A stretch of DNA of 64,000 nt from Pirellulales bacterium (GTDB lineage: Bacteria; Planctomycetota; Planctomycetia; Pirellulales; JADZDJ01), in the NCBI GenBank assembly GCA_035656635.1, contig DASRSD010000145.1, positions 96,534-160,533 of the forward strand, in the 5' to 3' direction. A model generated the notes under the pieces. The model was not told where the DNA came from and ran no database searches. It was given only the letters and a program-made list of their open reading frames with translations. Positions 11,192 through 21,600 of the stretch are shown here, in pieces. Position 1 is the stretch's first letter. Each line of letters begins with the position of its first letter. Position numbers and translations under genes: made by a program.

Positions 11192-12493
11192 TTACCCGCG
11201 CTTATCCAGCGATTGGTATTCGCGCTTTAATGCGCCGGTGTAAATTTGCCGGGGGCGGCAGATTTTTTTGCCCGGCGTGTGGTGCATTTCCATCCAATGG
11301 GCAATCCAGCCCGGCAGGCGGCCGATGGCGAATAGCACGGTGAACATGTTCACCGGAATGCCCATGGCGCGGTAGATCACGCCGCTGTAGAAATCGACGT
11401 TGGGGTAGAGCTTCCGCTCGATGAAGTATTCATCCTTGAGTGCCGCCGCTTCCAATTCCTGGGCGACATCGAAAATGGGATCGCGGATTTTCAACTTATT
11501 CAGCAGTTTGTCACAAGTGCGCTTGATGATGGTCGCCCGGGGGTCGAAGTTTTTGTATACCCGGTGGCCAAAGCCCATCAGGCGGAAGCCGGAATCTTTT
11601 TTCTTGGCCAAATCGACGTATTTTTTCACGTTGCCGCCATCGGCGCGAATTTCCTCCAGCATTTCCACACAGGCCTGATTGGCCCCGCCATGCAGCGGGC
11701 CCCACAACGCGCAAATGCCGGCCGAAATGGAAGCGAATAAGTTGGCGTCGCTGGAGCCGACCATTCGCACGGTGCTGGTGCTGCAGTTTTGCTCGTGATC
11801 GGCGTGGACAATCAAGAGCAGGTTGAGCGCCTCGACAAAATCGGGGTCGACCTCGTACGTTTCGCACGGCACGCCGAACATCAAATACAAAAAGTTGGAG
11901 CAATAATCCAAGTCGTTTCGCGGATACATGAACGGCTGGCCGGTCGATTTTTTGAAACTGTAGCTGGCGATGGTCGGCAGCTTGGCCATCAGCCGGTGGA
12001 CCGAAACTTCCACTTGCCGCGGATCGCGGGGATCGAGCGAATCTTGATAAAACGTGGAAAGCGCCCCCACCACGCTGCTTAAAATCGCCATCGGGTGGGC
12101 ATCTCGCGGGAAGCCGTCGTAAAACGATTTCATTTCCTCGTGCAGCATCGTGTGACGCAGCAAGGAACTTTTGAAGTACTGCAGCTGCTGTTTGTTGGGC
12201 AGTTCGCCGTAGATCAGTAGGTAGCTGGTCTCGACAAAATCGCTGCGCTCCGCCAGTTGCTCGATCGGGTAGCCGCGGTATCGCAAAATGCCTTGTTCGC
12301 CGTCCAGAAACGTTATGCCGCTGATGGCCGAGCCGGTGTTCATGTAACCGTCGTCCATCGTAATCAATCCGGTGGCGCCGCGGAGCTTGGAAATATCGAC
12401 GGCGGTTTCGTGCTCCGTGCCGATAATGATCGGCAATTCCAGTTGATGACCGTTGTACAGCAGTTTGGCCGCGTCAGACATGTTGGTATTCAT
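11192..12493 (-). CDS. gltA: Citrate synthase
   Basis: The 433-residue product shows the type II (hexameric, long) citrate synthase pattern: TEHETAVDISKLRGATG, RYRGYPIEQLA, then the catalytic elements HADHEQNCST, GPLHGGANQA and MGFGHRVYKNFDPRA, which carry the two catalytic His and the Asp. It condenses oxaloacetate and acetyl-CoA at the entry to the TCA cycle. I chose ATG 12493 (MNTNMSDAAKLLY) because the in-frame extension upstream is Arg-rich, non-conserved sequence with no start context. It is first in a run of minus-strand housekeeping genes, separated from the CYTH gene by about 240 bp. Confidence 0.96.
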   Translation of the reverse strand: MNTNMSDAAKLLYNGHQLELPIIIGTEHETAVDISKLRGATGLITMDDGYMNTGSAISGITFLDGEQGILRYRGYPIEQLAERSDFVETSYLLIYGELPNKQQLQYFKSSLLRHTMLHEEMKSFYDGFPRDAHPMAILSSVVGALSTFYQDSLDPRDPRQVEVSVHRLMAKLPTIASYSFKKSTGQPFMYPRNDLDYCSNFLYLMFGVPCETYEVDPDFVEALNLLLIVHADHEQNCSTSTVRMVGSSDANLFASISAGICALWGPLHGGANQACVEMLEEIRADGGNVKKYVDLAKKKDSGFRLMGFGHRVYKNFDPRATIIKRTCDKLLNKLKIRDPIFDVAQELEAAALKDEYFIERKLYPNVDFYSGVIYRAMGIPVNMFTVLFAIGRLPGWIAHWMEMHHTPGKKICRPRQIYTGALKREYQSLDKRG

Positions 12494-12735
12494 TGCACAG
12501 TTGTCAGAAGAACGGAAACCAGCCCAATCAATGATGGACGGTAAAAGAGCACGGGTCGAACAATGCGCACAATGAATTCGAACTCTCCCGATGCAGCCGG
12601 TTCGAATGCGCCGCCTGAAGTTATCATACCGGCGCGGCCCAGCCAGCGGAAGCGGCCAGCGGACACCGCCACATTTTCTCAATGAGGCGAGGACCCGGCT
12701 GGCGGCCTGTAGAAAACAGGCGGCCACAGGTTTTC

Positions 12736-13281
12736 CTACTTGGCCTGCAACATGTCGGAGTAGGAAGTCGCTAGCAAGTCGGCCGGCTCGATGCCGAATT
12801 CTTGTTGCAGTTTGGCCAGCTGCGTGTGGCCGGCGGCGGCATTTACTTGGAGACCGAGCACTGCCTCGAATTCCAAAAACGTGCCAAGCTGGGTCACTTC
12901 GTCCAAATGAATGCGCACGTTATCGTGCAAGAAAATTTCGCGGCGCTTGGCCACGACCACGCGAATGCCCATTTCGCGCTTCAAAGCCACGGCTCGGGCC
13001 GGATCGGTAATTTCCACGATTTGGTAATCGCTTTGCTTGGCGTTGAGTTCGTCGGGGCGATCGTAACTGATGAGCTGCGCGAGCCGCTGCGGCGGTTCAT
13101 TCGGCCGTGGGCCATAATCGACAATTTCGCGCAGCTTCAGCCGGCCCTGCGGACAGTAAAAGTATGTGTCGGTTTGCTGTTGCACGCCCAGATATTCCGT
13201 GGCCACACGCTGCGCAATGATGCGGGCGGCAGCGAGATTGTGCAGCCGCGCTTTCAGTTCGATATTGCGGGCAGGTTCCAT
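12736..13281 (-). CDS. CYTH-domain protein (class IV adenylate cyclase / thiamine triphosphatase type)
   Basis: The 181-residue product starts MEPARNIELKARL, which matches the N-terminal ExExK-like signature of the CYTH fold (here E-L-K in NIELKAR). It continues with TDTYFYCPQGRLKLRE, VVVAKRREIFLHDN and RIHLDEVTQLGTFLEFEAVL, the alternating acidic and basic strands that line the triphosphate tunnel. Members hydrolyse triphosphates or, in class IV cyclases such as CyaB, make cAMP. Which applies here cannot be told from sequence. The start is ATG 13281. It lies between the parvulin and gltA genes on the same strand. Confidence 0.83.
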   Translation of the reverse strand: MEPARNIELKARLHNLAAARIIAQRVATEYLGVQQQTDTYFYCPQGRLKLREIVDYGPRPNEPPQRLAQLISYDRPDELNAKQSDYQIVEITDPARAVALKREMGIRVVVAKRREIFLHDNVRIHLDEVTQLGTFLEFEAVLGLQVNAAAGHTQLAKLQQEFGIEPADLLATSYSDMLQAK

Positions 13282-13341
13282 GGTCGAAGATTATCACCAT
13301 GGCGAGCAGAAAAAGAAGCCGTATGGCTCAGACGCGCAAAC

Positions 13342-15108
13342 TCAGAAATGATGATCCTCTTCCTTGGGCGGGCCGTCCAATCCGCCGAGCTGGTCATCGA
13401 ATACACTGTGGACCGGCGTTTTTTTGTGCAACTCAGCCAAGTATTTGTCGCGCTGTTTTTTGAAGTTTTCTTCTTTCAATTGCTTTTTAATGTCGCCTTG
13501 GGCATCTTCAAATGATTTTCGCCCGGCGACTTTGCGGTCGACGACTCGAATAATGTGGAAACCGCGATCGCTTTCGACAATGCTGCTGAGGCTGCCAATC
13601 GGCAATTGGAACATGTTTTCGTCCAGGGCTTTGCAAGCCAAACTGCCTTGGGTGGTCCAATCGTAGGCGCCCCCTTTATCGGCCGTTGGCCCCTGCGACA
13701 TTTTCATGGCCACTTCAGTGAACGGCGCGCCTTGCATCACCTGATTTCCCATTTGGGCAATCGCGGCGTAGGCCGCGTTCTTGTCGGAAAACTTGTCGAA
13801 GCTAACCATCAGCTCTTCCCACTTGGCTTGGGCCGGGTATTCGTAATCGAGCAAATGCTGCTCGTAATAACCCAGCACGTCGGCTAAGGCCACTTGCTTG
13901 TCGTCTTTGACTTGTTGGTCCCGCCACCCGTGATAAATATTTTGCTCGAAGAACGAACGTCGTTCCCAATCCAGCGAGCTGCCTCCTTTGCGGAGCGCTT
14001 CGTCCAGCTCATGCTGATTAGAAACGTGATAATCTTCCATCAGCTTGGGAATTCGATTTTTGTCGAAATCGTGATTCACTTCGACTTCAATTTTTGCCAT
14101 CCCCGCGGCGGGAATCGTTTGCTTAGCATCGTTCACAACGAGCTTCATTTCCACCATTTGCTTCAGCACCGGACGCATCGCCGCTTCAATAAATTCCTTT
14201 TCGTGCTCTGGCGGGGGAGCGGAAAACATATTGTTGTGAATGGCCTGGTTGATCATCGCCCGCACATCGCCCGCAAGAATGGGCAGATTGCCGACCGTGG
14301 CGACGATTTTTCCATCTGCATATTCTTCTCTCGGTCCCGGCAATACTTGCAAGCTTTGCATGTTGGCATCTGGCTGCGGGACCATTGCCACACCACCAGG
14401 CGTAGCTTGGATCGTGCCGTTGGGAACCGGGCCGCTGGGACCAAGGGCTCCCATCGGCATGGTTTGCATCGGCGCGGGAACGTAGGCTGCAGCCGGCGGC
14501 ATGGTTTGCGCCGGAACTGGATTCATACCCGGCGGAAGAGGAGATGCAGTTGGCGGCGTCGCCGCGTAAGAATTTTGTGGCATCCCCACATAAGAGATTT
14601 GCGGCTGGGCTTGGTACGGAGATGGGTATTGAGCTGCAGGCTGTCCGGCCGTTTGAGGCATCGTTTGAGGCGGCAACGTCCCCTGCGGTATAACAGCGCC
14701 CGGCATGGTAGCGCCATACCCCGATGCATTCGTGGGCGAAGCAACCGGCGCTGCGCCATTGGTGGCCGCGCTGGGGGTAGCATATTCTAACGGGGCGCCG
14801 GGCCAAGAAACCGGTCGAGTGGCTGGAATTGGTTGCGTTAGTCCACTGGGTAAATTGCTGTACGGCACTACACCCGGCTGCCCTCCCCAACCCGGTGAAG
14901 GAGGCGCCTGCGAATTCCAATCGTTCGCTTGTGGAGAGGCGGCAGCCACGCCCGGCGATTGGGCGCGCACGCTGCGTGCCAAATCGATCAAATCTTGCGC
15001 CAACCCTGGCCGCAGCCACAACGTGGCCAGCAGCGCCAAAGTGGCGCACATCAGTAAGTTATACAGCGTCCGTGCCACGCACAGCCTGCGCTTGATGAGT
15101 TGGAACAC
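13342..15108 (-). CDS. Membrane-anchored parvulin-type peptidyl-prolyl isomerase
   Basis: The product is 588 residues. Residues 1-40 contain a basic start and a hydrophobic segment (NLLMCATLALLATLWL) that is either a signal or an anchor. Residues 50-250 are a Pro/Gln/Ala-rich linker. From about 260 there is a SurA/PrsA-like chaperone region, then a parvulin domain (about 420-530) with FTEVAMKMSQGPTADKGG, LPIGSLSSIVESDRGFHIIR. It would catalyse prolyl isomerisation and help fold secreted or outer-membrane proteins. The start is GTG 15108; I see no strong ribosome-binding site and no better ATG. It lies 91 bp downstream of mfd and may be co-transcribed with it. The long low-complexity linker is unusual. 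Confidence 0.87.
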   Translation of the reverse strand: MFQLIKRRLCVARTLYNLLMCATLALLATLWLRPGLAQDLIDLARSVRAQSPGVAAASPQANDWNSQAPPSPGWGGQPGVVPYSNLPSGLTQPIPATRPVSWPGAPLEYATPSAATNGAAPVASPTNASGYGATMPGAVIPQGTLPPQTMPQTAGQPAAQYPSPYQAQPQISYVGMPQNSYAATPPTASPLPPGMNPVPAQTMPPAAAYVPAPMQTMPMGALGPSGPVPNGTIQATPGGVAMVPQPDANMQSLQVLPGPREEYADGKIVATVGNLPILAGDVRAMINQAIHNNMFSAPPPEHEKEFIEAAMRPVLKQMVEMKLVVNDAKQTIPAAGMAKIEVEVNHDFDKNRIPKLMEDYHVSNQHELDEALRKGGSSLDWERRSFFEQNIYHGWRDQQVKDDKQVALADVLGYYEQHLLDYEYPAQAKWEELMVSFDKFSDKNAAYAAIAQMGNQVMQGAPFTEVAMKMSQGPTADKGGAYDWTTQGSLACKALDENMFQLPIGSLSSIVESDRGFHIIRVVDRKVAGRKSFEDAQGDIKKQLKEENFKKQRDKYLAELHKKTPVHSVFDDQLGGLDGPPKEEDHHF

Positions 15109-15199
15109 CGAGCAAGGAAAGGACGAAACTCAGAAAAGTGCACATCCGAATGGATCTTGGTCATTGCCCTTTTTTGTGGGCGGAAGTTTAGCGGCGAAC

Positions 15200-18100
15200 T
15201 CACTTTAGCTGCAAGACGGATTCTGCCAATGCTAGCAGGGAATCTGCGTCGATTTTATGGCCTTTCAGCGGCAAGTAAGCACTGCGATCGTCAACAATGC
15301 GTAGCCGATTGTTGTTCAAACGGTTCAATTCTTCAATTTTTAGGCGGTTGGCGTATTGGAAAACGAGATAGCCTTCCTCGCGTCCAATCGAAGCAATATG
15401 CCACTGCGCGGCTGCAATCCGGAGTTGGGCAAACCTCACCATACCTGCAGCGGAGGGAGGCAAGGGACCGAAACGATCCAACATTTCCGCCCCCAAATCG
15501 TTCAATTCGTCTTGGGCCGTGACACGCGTCAGCCGGCGATATAAATCGATTTTCATCCGCATGTCGGGCACGTAACTGCGGGGAATGAAGGCTTCGCCGG
15601 GTAAATCAACGTGCACTTCAATCGTTTGCCTTGGCGGCAGCTTCTTCAGTTTGCGAACGGCCTGTTCCAGCAGCTCGCAATATAACTCGTAGCCAATTGT
15701 GGCAATGTGCCCACTTTGCTGCGTGCCCAAAATGTTGCCGGCCCCGCGAATTTCTAAATCTCGCATGGCGATGGCAAACCCGGCCCCCATATCGCTGAAT
15801 TCTTCGATGGCGCGCAATCGCTTGGCCGAATTCGTCGATAAATACTTGTTCGGATCGAGCAGCAAATAACAGTAGGCCCGGTGCTTGTAACGCCCTACCC
15901 GGCCGCGCAATTGATGCAAATCGGCCAGACCGTAGCGATCTGCCTCGTCGATGAAAATTGTGTTGGCGTTGGGAATATCGAGCCCGCTTTCGACAATCGT
16001 CGTCGCCAGCAAGATATCGAATTTGTGATTCACGAAATCAAGCATCACGCTTTCCAATTGATGCTCCGGCATTTGGCCGTGCCCAATGCGAATGCGGACT
16101 TCCGGCACAATGCGCTGCAGCCGGGCGGCCAGCAAGTCGATGTTGTTGACGCGATTGTGGACGAAAAACGCTTGTCCGTTGCGATTGATCTCCCGCATCA
16201 GGCCGTGGCGAATTAACTCTTCGTCGAACCGTGTCACGCGGGTTTCCACGGCCAAGCGGTCTTCCGGCGGCGTTTCTAAATTCGAAATATCGCGCAAACC
16301 CAACAGAGACATGTGCAACGTGCGCGGAATGGGCGTGGCCGTCATGGTAAGCACGTCGACCGTGGTCCGGAGCGCTTTCAGCCGCTCTTTCACTTCCACG
16401 CCAAAGCGCTGCTCCTCATCGATCACCAGCAGCCCCAAATTTTGAAAATTCACGTCGCCTTGAGCAAGCCGATGCGTGCCAATTACCAAATCGACCGAGC
16501 CATCGATTAGCCCGGCGATGGTTTCACGCTGCTGCTTCTCCGTGGCGAAGCGGCTAAGCACATCAATACGGAACGGAAATTCCGCCATGCGTGCCGTAAA
16601 GGTGCGGCGGTGTTGCTCGGCCAAAATGGTCGTGGGAACCAATACCGCCACTTGAAAGCCGGCGTCAATCGCTTTGAACGCCGCCCGAATGGCCAGTTCC
16701 GTTTTGCCGTAGCCCACGTCGCCGCACAGCAGCCGGTCCATCGGGCGCGGCTGCCGCATGTCATGTTTGATGGCGCCAATGGCCGAAAGCTGGTCGGGCG
16801 TTTCGCGATAAGGAAAGGCGGCATCAAATTCGCGCTGCCATTCGCTGTCGGACGGAAACTCAATGCCGGGGCGCAACGACCGCATGGCTTGCACCTGAAG
16901 CATGTCGGCCGCCAAATCGATCACCGCCCGCTGGGCCGCTTCCTTTTGCCGCACCCACATTCGCCCGCCAATATGCGCCAGGCTGGGCCGGGCTTTATTG
17001 CCGCCGATGTATTTTTGCACCAGGTCAATGTTGGAAGCCGGCACGAAAATGCGCGTGCCGCCGTGAAACTCCACCTCCAAGTGTTCTTCTACAGTCCCAT
17101 TTTTTTCCAGCAGCTTCATCCCCCGATAGCGGCCAATGCCGTGCGAAAGATGCACCACGTAATCCCCTTCGCGCAGCTCCAGGAAGCTGTCGATCACACG
17201 GCCCAACCGGCGTCGGGCTGGCCGATTCAAATCTTGCCGATGAAACAGCTCGCCGCTGGAAACCAGCACGACGCGCTCGCTCACCAATCGAAAACCCATT
17301 TGCAACCTGCCCAATGGAAAATGCAACCGGTCGGCGGCCGCCAGTTTCGTATTGCCGAAAATCTCGCGCAAGCGATCCGCCTCCGCTTGTGTCGGGCAAA
17401 TCAAATGCACGTCGTACCCTGTGCCGACCGTGTCCAACTCATCGCGTACTTTGGCAATGTCACCACTGAATCGCTCCACGCTTTCAATTCGCAATTGACA
17501 TTCGGCTTCCATCGAGCCGCTGGCGACTGCGGCGGCGGTAACGGAAGGAAAGCGGTACATGGCGGCCAGTGCGTCATCCAAATCATGCACTTCTTGCGGC
17601 CGGTCCAAGCGCTGACGATAGTGCCGCCCCTCCTCTTGCATTTCGTGCGGTTCCACCAGCAGAAACCAACTTCGCGGCGGCAGGTAACTGGCAAAATGAT
17701 CTGACGCCGCCGCGGACTCATTGGGCAGCATGGTAATGTCAACCGAATTAAGCGATTCCAAGCTGCGTTGCGTGCTGACTTCAAATTGCCGCAGCGATTC
17801 CACGGTATCGCCAAAAAATTCGATCCGCACAGGATGAAACCAATCAGGCGCAAAGACATCCACAATGCCGCCGCGGGGCGAAAACTCGCCCGGCAGTTCC
17901 ACAGCGGTAGTGTTGAGAAAACCGTTTTCCGCCAGCCACCGGAGGAGCGCGTCGGGTGAAATTTCCTCCCCCACCCGCAACCGCTTGGTTTGGGCATTCA
18001 GCACCGCTTTAGACGACACGGGCTGGAGCAACGCTTGAATGCTGGTGACGATCAGGCGCGGCGACTTCAGTTCACCTTGCGGCGCCGATTGTGAACTCAG

Positions 18101-18487
18101 TAATTTCAGCACTCGCAAGCGGTCGCCGTGAGCTTCATCTTGAATGTTGCGCTCGCCGGGCGCGCTTTCCCATGCGGGAAATTTTTCGAGATTGTAGCTG
18201 GCGACTTGCGTCGCCGAATTCGCCGACTGGGAAATGAACACTGCCAAATCGTCGCAAAAATCGTCGACATCGCCGGCGCGAGGCAATACCACCACGAGTG
18301 CAGCAGGAGCATGTTGCGCCAGGTTCGCCGCCACCAGCGCGCAGCTCGATCCCCAGACTCCGCCCAGCGCCGCACCGTGTCCTGCCTGCAGGCTGGCGAC
18401 TACTTGGGCGTAGCCTTCTTGCGCATCCAATCGCTCGGCCAGGTTGGTCAACCGTGCCGAGCCGATATCGGCTACGGGCGCGGCCAT
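15200..18487 (-). CDS. mfd: Transcription-repair coupling factor
   Basis: The 1095-residue product has the Mfd order: a UvrB-like N-terminal module (about 30-330), an RNA-polymerase-interacting CarD-like domain (LREGDYVVHLSHGIGRYRGM, about 430-500), the RecG-like translocase with Walker A GDVGYGKTE near residue 585 and DEEQ near 687 (LLVIDEEQRFGVEVKE), helicase motifs to about 900 (QLRGRVGRYKHRAYCYLL), and a C-terminal TRCF domain. It removes RNA polymerase stalled at DNA lesions and recruits UvrA. The start ATG 18487 is followed by MAAPVADIGSARL. It is divergent from the large PEP-CTERM gene. Confidence 0.97.
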   Translation of the reverse strand: MAAPVADIGSARLTNLAERLDAQEGYAQVVASLQAGHGAALGGVWGSSCALVAANLAQHAPAALVVVLPRAGDVDDFCDDLAVFISQSANSATQVASYNLEKFPAWESAPGERNIQDEAHGDRLRVLKLLSSQSAPQGELKSPRLIVTSIQALLQPVSSKAVLNAQTKRLRVGEEISPDALLRWLAENGFLNTTAVELPGEFSPRGGIVDVFAPDWFHPVRIEFFGDTVESLRQFEVSTQRSLESLNSVDITMLPNESAAASDHFASYLPPRSWFLLVEPHEMQEEGRHYRQRLDRPQEVHDLDDALAAMYRFPSVTAAAVASGSMEAECQLRIESVERFSGDIAKVRDELDTVGTGYDVHLICPTQAEADRLREIFGNTKLAAADRLHFPLGRLQMGFRLVSERVVLVSSGELFHRQDLNRPARRRLGRVIDSFLELREGDYVVHLSHGIGRYRGMKLLEKNGTVEEHLEVEFHGGTRIFVPASNIDLVQKYIGGNKARPSLAHIGGRMWVRQKEAAQRAVIDLAADMLQVQAMRSLRPGIEFPSDSEWQREFDAAFPYRETPDQLSAIGAIKHDMRQPRPMDRLLCGDVGYGKTELAIRAAFKAIDAGFQVAVLVPTTILAEQHRRTFTARMAEFPFRIDVLSRFATEKQQRETIAGLIDGSVDLVIGTHRLAQGDVNFQNLGLLVIDEEQRFGVEVKERLKALRTTVDVLTMTATPIPRTLHMSLLGLRDISNLETPPEDRLAVETRVTRFDEELIRHGLMREINRNGQAFFVHNRVNNIDLLAARLQRIVPEVRIRIGHGQMPEHQLESVMLDFVNHKFDILLATTIVESGLDIPNANTIFIDEADRYGLADLHQLRGRVGRYKHRAYCYLLLDPNKYLSTNSAKRLRAIEEFSDMGAGFAIAMRDLEIRGAGNILGTQQSGHIATIGYELYCELLEQAVRKLKKLPPRQTIEVHVDLPGEAFIPRSYVPDMRMKIDLYRRLTRVTAQDELNDLGAEMLDRFGPLPPSAAGMVRFAQLRIAAAQWHIASIGREEGYLVFQYANRLKIEELNRLNNNRLRIVDDRSAYLPLKGHKIDADSLLALAESVLQLK

Positions 18488-18570
18488 GTGTAGGAGAATT
18501 GTAAGCCGCCGCCGTTTCGGTGGAAGGGCGATTTCCGGCGGTGTTTCTCGATATCCAAGCAGTGTCTGCC

Positions 18571-18601
18571 TGCAATTGCAATCTGCTCGATTGCAATTGC
18601 A
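18571..18601. repeat. Perfect 13-bp inverted repeat between divergent genes
   Basis: TGCAATTGCAATC (18571-18583) and GATTGCAATTGCA (18589-18601) are exact reverse complements with a five-base loop, TGCTC. There is no T-tract after it, so a terminator is unlikely. It sits in the 175-bp region between mfd and the PEP-CTERM gene and could be an operator or an RNA hairpin in either leader. Confidence 0.8.
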
Positions 18602-18662
18602 CTACCCGTGCGATCATAATAATCCTGGATTCGGGGGAATCCACGGACAGCGGGAGGTCGAG

Positions 18663-21600
18663 TTGTATCCGGCCAAGCATCTATTTGCCGCACGCCCGGC
18701 GTTTTGCTGGAGCGTGGTCGTTAGCGGCATTTTGTTGAGTGCTATTGGCTGGCCGGCGGCCCAGGCGGCAACCGTCAACGTGGCAGCCGGCAATTCCAGC
18801 GCCCTAAATACGGCCATGACCAACGCCAAGCCGGGCGACACCCTCGTGTTGCTGGGCGGCACGTACAACACAGGCATCACAACGCACACCGATGGCACTT
18901 CCGCCGCGCCGATTACCGTGATCGGCACCAATGGCGCCAAGTTGAACAGCTCGGTCACAACCACCGGCAGCGGAATTTCCTGCAGCAACGACTACTGGGT
19001 ATTTCAGAACATTGCCATCAATGGTTTTCAAAAATCGGTGCGGATCGACAACGGCTCGCACGGAATTCTAAACGGCCTGGTCTGCACCAACTCCGGCAAT
19101 GAATCGATCAAGCTGAAAAATTCGTCTCAGTATTGGCTGGTCGAAAACTGCTCGGCTTCCAACGCCGGCATGGAAGGCTATTACTGCGGCGACGCCGACC
19201 AGAATTGGGAAGGGGGCGTGCCCGATCAAACCGGCTTCGTCACGTTCTACCACGACACCGCTTTCCAAACCTTCAACGACGGCTTCGATTCCAAGGAAGG
19301 AACGCACGATATTCGGATTGTCGATTGCTCGGTCGATTGGAATAACACCGTGCCCGGCGGCAACGACGAGGGAGACAGCGGCGTGTACGATCGCGCCAAT
19401 GGAATTCAGGTGGTGAACTTGAACGCCAAAAACAATGGGTCGGTGGGAAACGGCGTTCGCGCCAACAAATTGACCGCCGTGAACAGCGTGACGTATGGCA
19501 GCGGGGCCCAGATTTATGGGCTGGTGCTGAACAACATGCAGGGCACGCTGTTGTCGACCAATCAATCCGACACCGCCTTATACACGAATTACTCGATGAC
19601 CAATGTGGCCGGTGGAATTGGCAGCTCCGGCCACACGCAACCCAGCCCCGCCACGTTTTCGCTGACCGGCTGGAGCGACCCCACCGGTAGTTTCCCGACC
19701 ATCAACATGGTTTGGGACGACAGCCAATCGGCAGTGGGCAATGGCGCGACGTGGGATTACAACCAGCAAAATTTCAACGATCCGGGGGTGAACGGAAATA
19801 TTCCGGTCATTTTTTTCCAAGGGGTGAATGTCGTTTTCAACGACAGCAACAACGGCCACTACAACGTAACCATTGGCGCCAATGTTAGCCCCAGCGAGAT
19901 TACCGTGAGCAACAGCGCGGGCAATTATTTGTTCAGCGGCAGCGGCTCGATCACGGGCGCCGCCACACTAACCAAAAGCGGCGCCGGCGTGCTGACCATT
20001 TCCAACACCAATTCGTATACCGGCGCTACGCTGGTCAACGGTGGCACGCTGGCAGTGAACGGCAGCATTTCGTTCAGCCCCATCACCGTAAACTCCACCG
20101 GCGCGTTGCAAGGCGTCGGCAGCTTGGGTAGCACGATAATGGTCGCTTCCGGAGGAACATTGCAGCCCGGAAACTTTTTCGGCGCGACGGCCACTCCCGG
20201 AACGCTAACGGTTACGTCCGCGGTGACGTTCAACAGCGGATCGAGTTTAAACATCGTCTTGCAAGGCGCCCTCAGCACCAAATACTCCCAACTGCATGCG
20301 CAAGGATCGTTGACTCTGGGGGGGACGCTGAACGTTTCGTTGAGCGGCTTCACCCCCTTTGCAGGCAACTCCTTCGATATTCTGAATTGGGGTTCGCTGA
20401 CGGGCGTTTTCAGTACGGTGAATTTGCCCACCATGAACGGCCGCATCGCCTGGAATAGCTCGCAGCTGTACACCAATGGCACGCTCTCCATTACCGCCAC
20501 TTATTGGGCTGGAGATTTTGATCGCAATGGCCATGTCGACGCCGCTGACATTCCCGCCATGTTGTCGGCGTTGGTGAATTTAAGCGGCTATGAATCTGCT
20601 AAGGGGTTGACCAGCGCACAGTTGACGCTCATCGGCGATTGCAACGGCGATGGCAAAGTGACCAATGCTGACGTGCAGGCGCTGTTGAATAATCTCAAAT
20701 CGGGCGGCGGATCGACTGACGCGGTGCCCGAACCCAGCACCGGATTTCTGGCGCTGCTAGGCGCGGCGGCAATTCTTCCCTGTCGCTTTTGGCGGCGGTT
20801 CAGCGCACTTGTGTTTGGTCTGTATGTGGCGATTTGCTGGGGACCGTTCCAAGCCCGCGCCGCTACTCCGGTAGTGGTTCAGAACGAAGCTGGCTTCGAA
20901 GGCCTGGAAGAACCCAAGGTTATTTACTTTCCCGACACCAACACCTTTGAAAACGATCCCACGAATTTTCAAAACCACGTGGACGAAGGGGGCGGACTTT
21001 TCCGCGATACGTTGCGTAACTACTATTCCACGCTCGGCTGGTGGGATGGCGATGGCGCCGATACCTCAAACACCGACCGCCAGCGTTCCGAACCCAAAGG
21101 CATTGTTGGCCTCGGCCACCAGCAGGTCGAACAGACATTTGAATACTCGTTCGACTTCCGGACCGATCCAACCTTCCAGGCCACCAGTAACTTTGACCAT
21201 ATCTTCCAGCTCAAGGCCACCAACGGTGACGATGGCTCGCCGCTGGCCACGATCTCACTTTACAAAAGCGGGTCCGGCATCCAAGGCAGAGTTGACGCGT
21301 TCTCCGACGGCAGCAGCGGCAGCACCTCCGAAACCGTTCCGGTTACTTTCTCCTATACCGCCGGCCAGTGGATCCACTTTGTCATCCGCATCACGCCTTG
21401 TGCCGCCGGGGAAAGCACGGGCCAAATTCAGCTATCCGTCAACGGCGGCGCTTTCACTGGCATTGCCAACGCCCCTGTCGACCTGACTGGCTCGACCGAT
21501 TTCCGCCCCAAATTCGGCTTCTACCGTGGCATCTCCACCACCAACGGCGTTCCCGCAGGCATTTCGTGGGTGGAACACCGTACCATTACCGGCTACATCG

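Noticed and set aside
14186..15049. Long alternative minus-strand frame inside the parvulin gene
   Set aside because: It overlaps the Pro/Gln-rich linker of the real gene in another frame and carries no motif.
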